This document shows, piece by piece, positions 33,493-33,686 of a stretch of DNA of 33,686 bases. Position numbers and translations under genes: made by a program. The notes beneath the pieces are model-generated. The model had not been told where the DNA came from. It saw only the letters and a program-made list of their open reading frames with translations, and did not search any database. The stretch comes from Thermoplasmata archaeon (lineage in GTDB: Archaea; Thermoplasmatota; Thermoplasmata; Thermoplasmatales; Thermoplasmataceae): the NCBI GenBank assembly GCA_021816745.1, contig JAKAWY010000009.1, forward strand, positions 1 through 33,686, read 5' to 3'. Numbering within the stretch: the first letter of the stretch is position 1; each line of letters starts with the position of its first letter.

Positions 33493-33686
33493 ATGATCAT
33501 ACCTATAAGATGCTTCAGTTGCAACAGGGTCATTGCCTCTGACTACAAGAAATTCCAGAAGCAGCTCAATGAGATAAAGGAAAGAAGACGAGAACCAACT
33601 GCTGAAGAGATTTCCAAGATCATGGATGATCTTGGCCTGGAAAGATACTGTTGCAGAAGAATGATACTTTCTCACATAGAACTTAT
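33493..33686 (+). CDS. rpoN: DNA-directed RNA polymerase subunit N (Rpb10-like), 3' end beyond window
   Basis: The first 64 codons are seen and the frame is open to the edge. The N-terminus [16 protein letters not shown] with Cys7 and Cys10, and [18 protein letters not shown] with Cys53/54, are the zinc ligands of RpoN/Rpb10, which scaffolds assembly of the archaeal polymerase. GGTGAT lies 5 nt before the ATG. Full-length archaeal RpoN is about 65-80 residues, so only a few codons are missing. Confidence 0.95.
   Translation, partial: MIIPIRCFSCNRVIASDYKKFQKQLNEIKERRREPTAEEISKIMDDLGLERYCCRRMILSHIEL

Overview
The window looks like a chromosome segment from a Thermoplasmatales-type acidophilic archaeon (Ferroplasma/Cuniculiplasma-like). 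It carries archaeal information genes (Lhr helicase, S17e, archaeal AspRS, archaeal FKBP, the L18e-L13-S9-RpoN cluster) together with the grpE-dnaK-dnaJ set that Thermoplasmata possess. Base composition is moderately AT-rich. First genes of transcription units tend to have a TATA element about 25 nt before the start codon (leaderless mRNA), while internal genes have GGTGA/GGAGG Shine-Dalgarno sites. No rRNA, tRNA, IS element or CRISPR array was found.

Layout. (1) 1-3278: Lhr-type helicase translationally coupled to a small Toprim protein. (2) 3253-6011, minus: a complete iron/cobalamin-type ABC importer (binding protein, permease, ATPase) with a perfect 8+4+8 palindrome between its TATA region and start codon. 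(3) 6083-8419: an MFS transporter divergent from a GT2-like glycosyltransferase. (4) 8478-14177: an AT-richer cell-surface stretch with a large exported sequon-rich protein, a GT-C-type membrane protein and a DPM1-GtrA-type glycosyltransferase. (5) 14178-14729: about 550 nt of AT-rich non-coding DNA. (6) 14730-19594: chaperone region with a stand-alone J-domain protein, grpE, dnaK, dnaJ and a universal stress protein. (7) 19622-19855, minus: ribosomal protein S17e. (8) 20034-26602: a structured leader that matches much of the fluoride-riboswitch (crcB) architecture, followed by six tightly packed genes for a complex-I/hydrogenase-4-like membrane complex. Its large subunit has lost the NiFe-binding cysteines, so it is an energy-converting-hydrogenase-related (Ehr-like) complex rather than a hydrogenase. 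(9) 26683-30503: a 44-codon ORF opposite the aspS terminator, aspS, an NfeD-like membrane protein and a ROK sugar kinase. (10) 30718-33686: FKBP-type prolyl isomerase, a TrmJ-like rRNA/tRNA methyltransferase, and the L18e-L13-S9-RpoN operon, which runs off the right edge.

The strongest candidate for something undescribed is region 8. A fluoride-riboswitch-like RNA appears to control an Ehr-type respiratory complex whose NuoB-like subunit carries a half-ferredoxin domain that keeps exactly the cysteines for one [4Fe-4S] cluster. Secondary candidates are the palindromic operator of the ABC importer, the exported beta-helix-like glycoprotein with a C-terminal Cys/His knuckle, and the extra J-domain protein in front of grpE.
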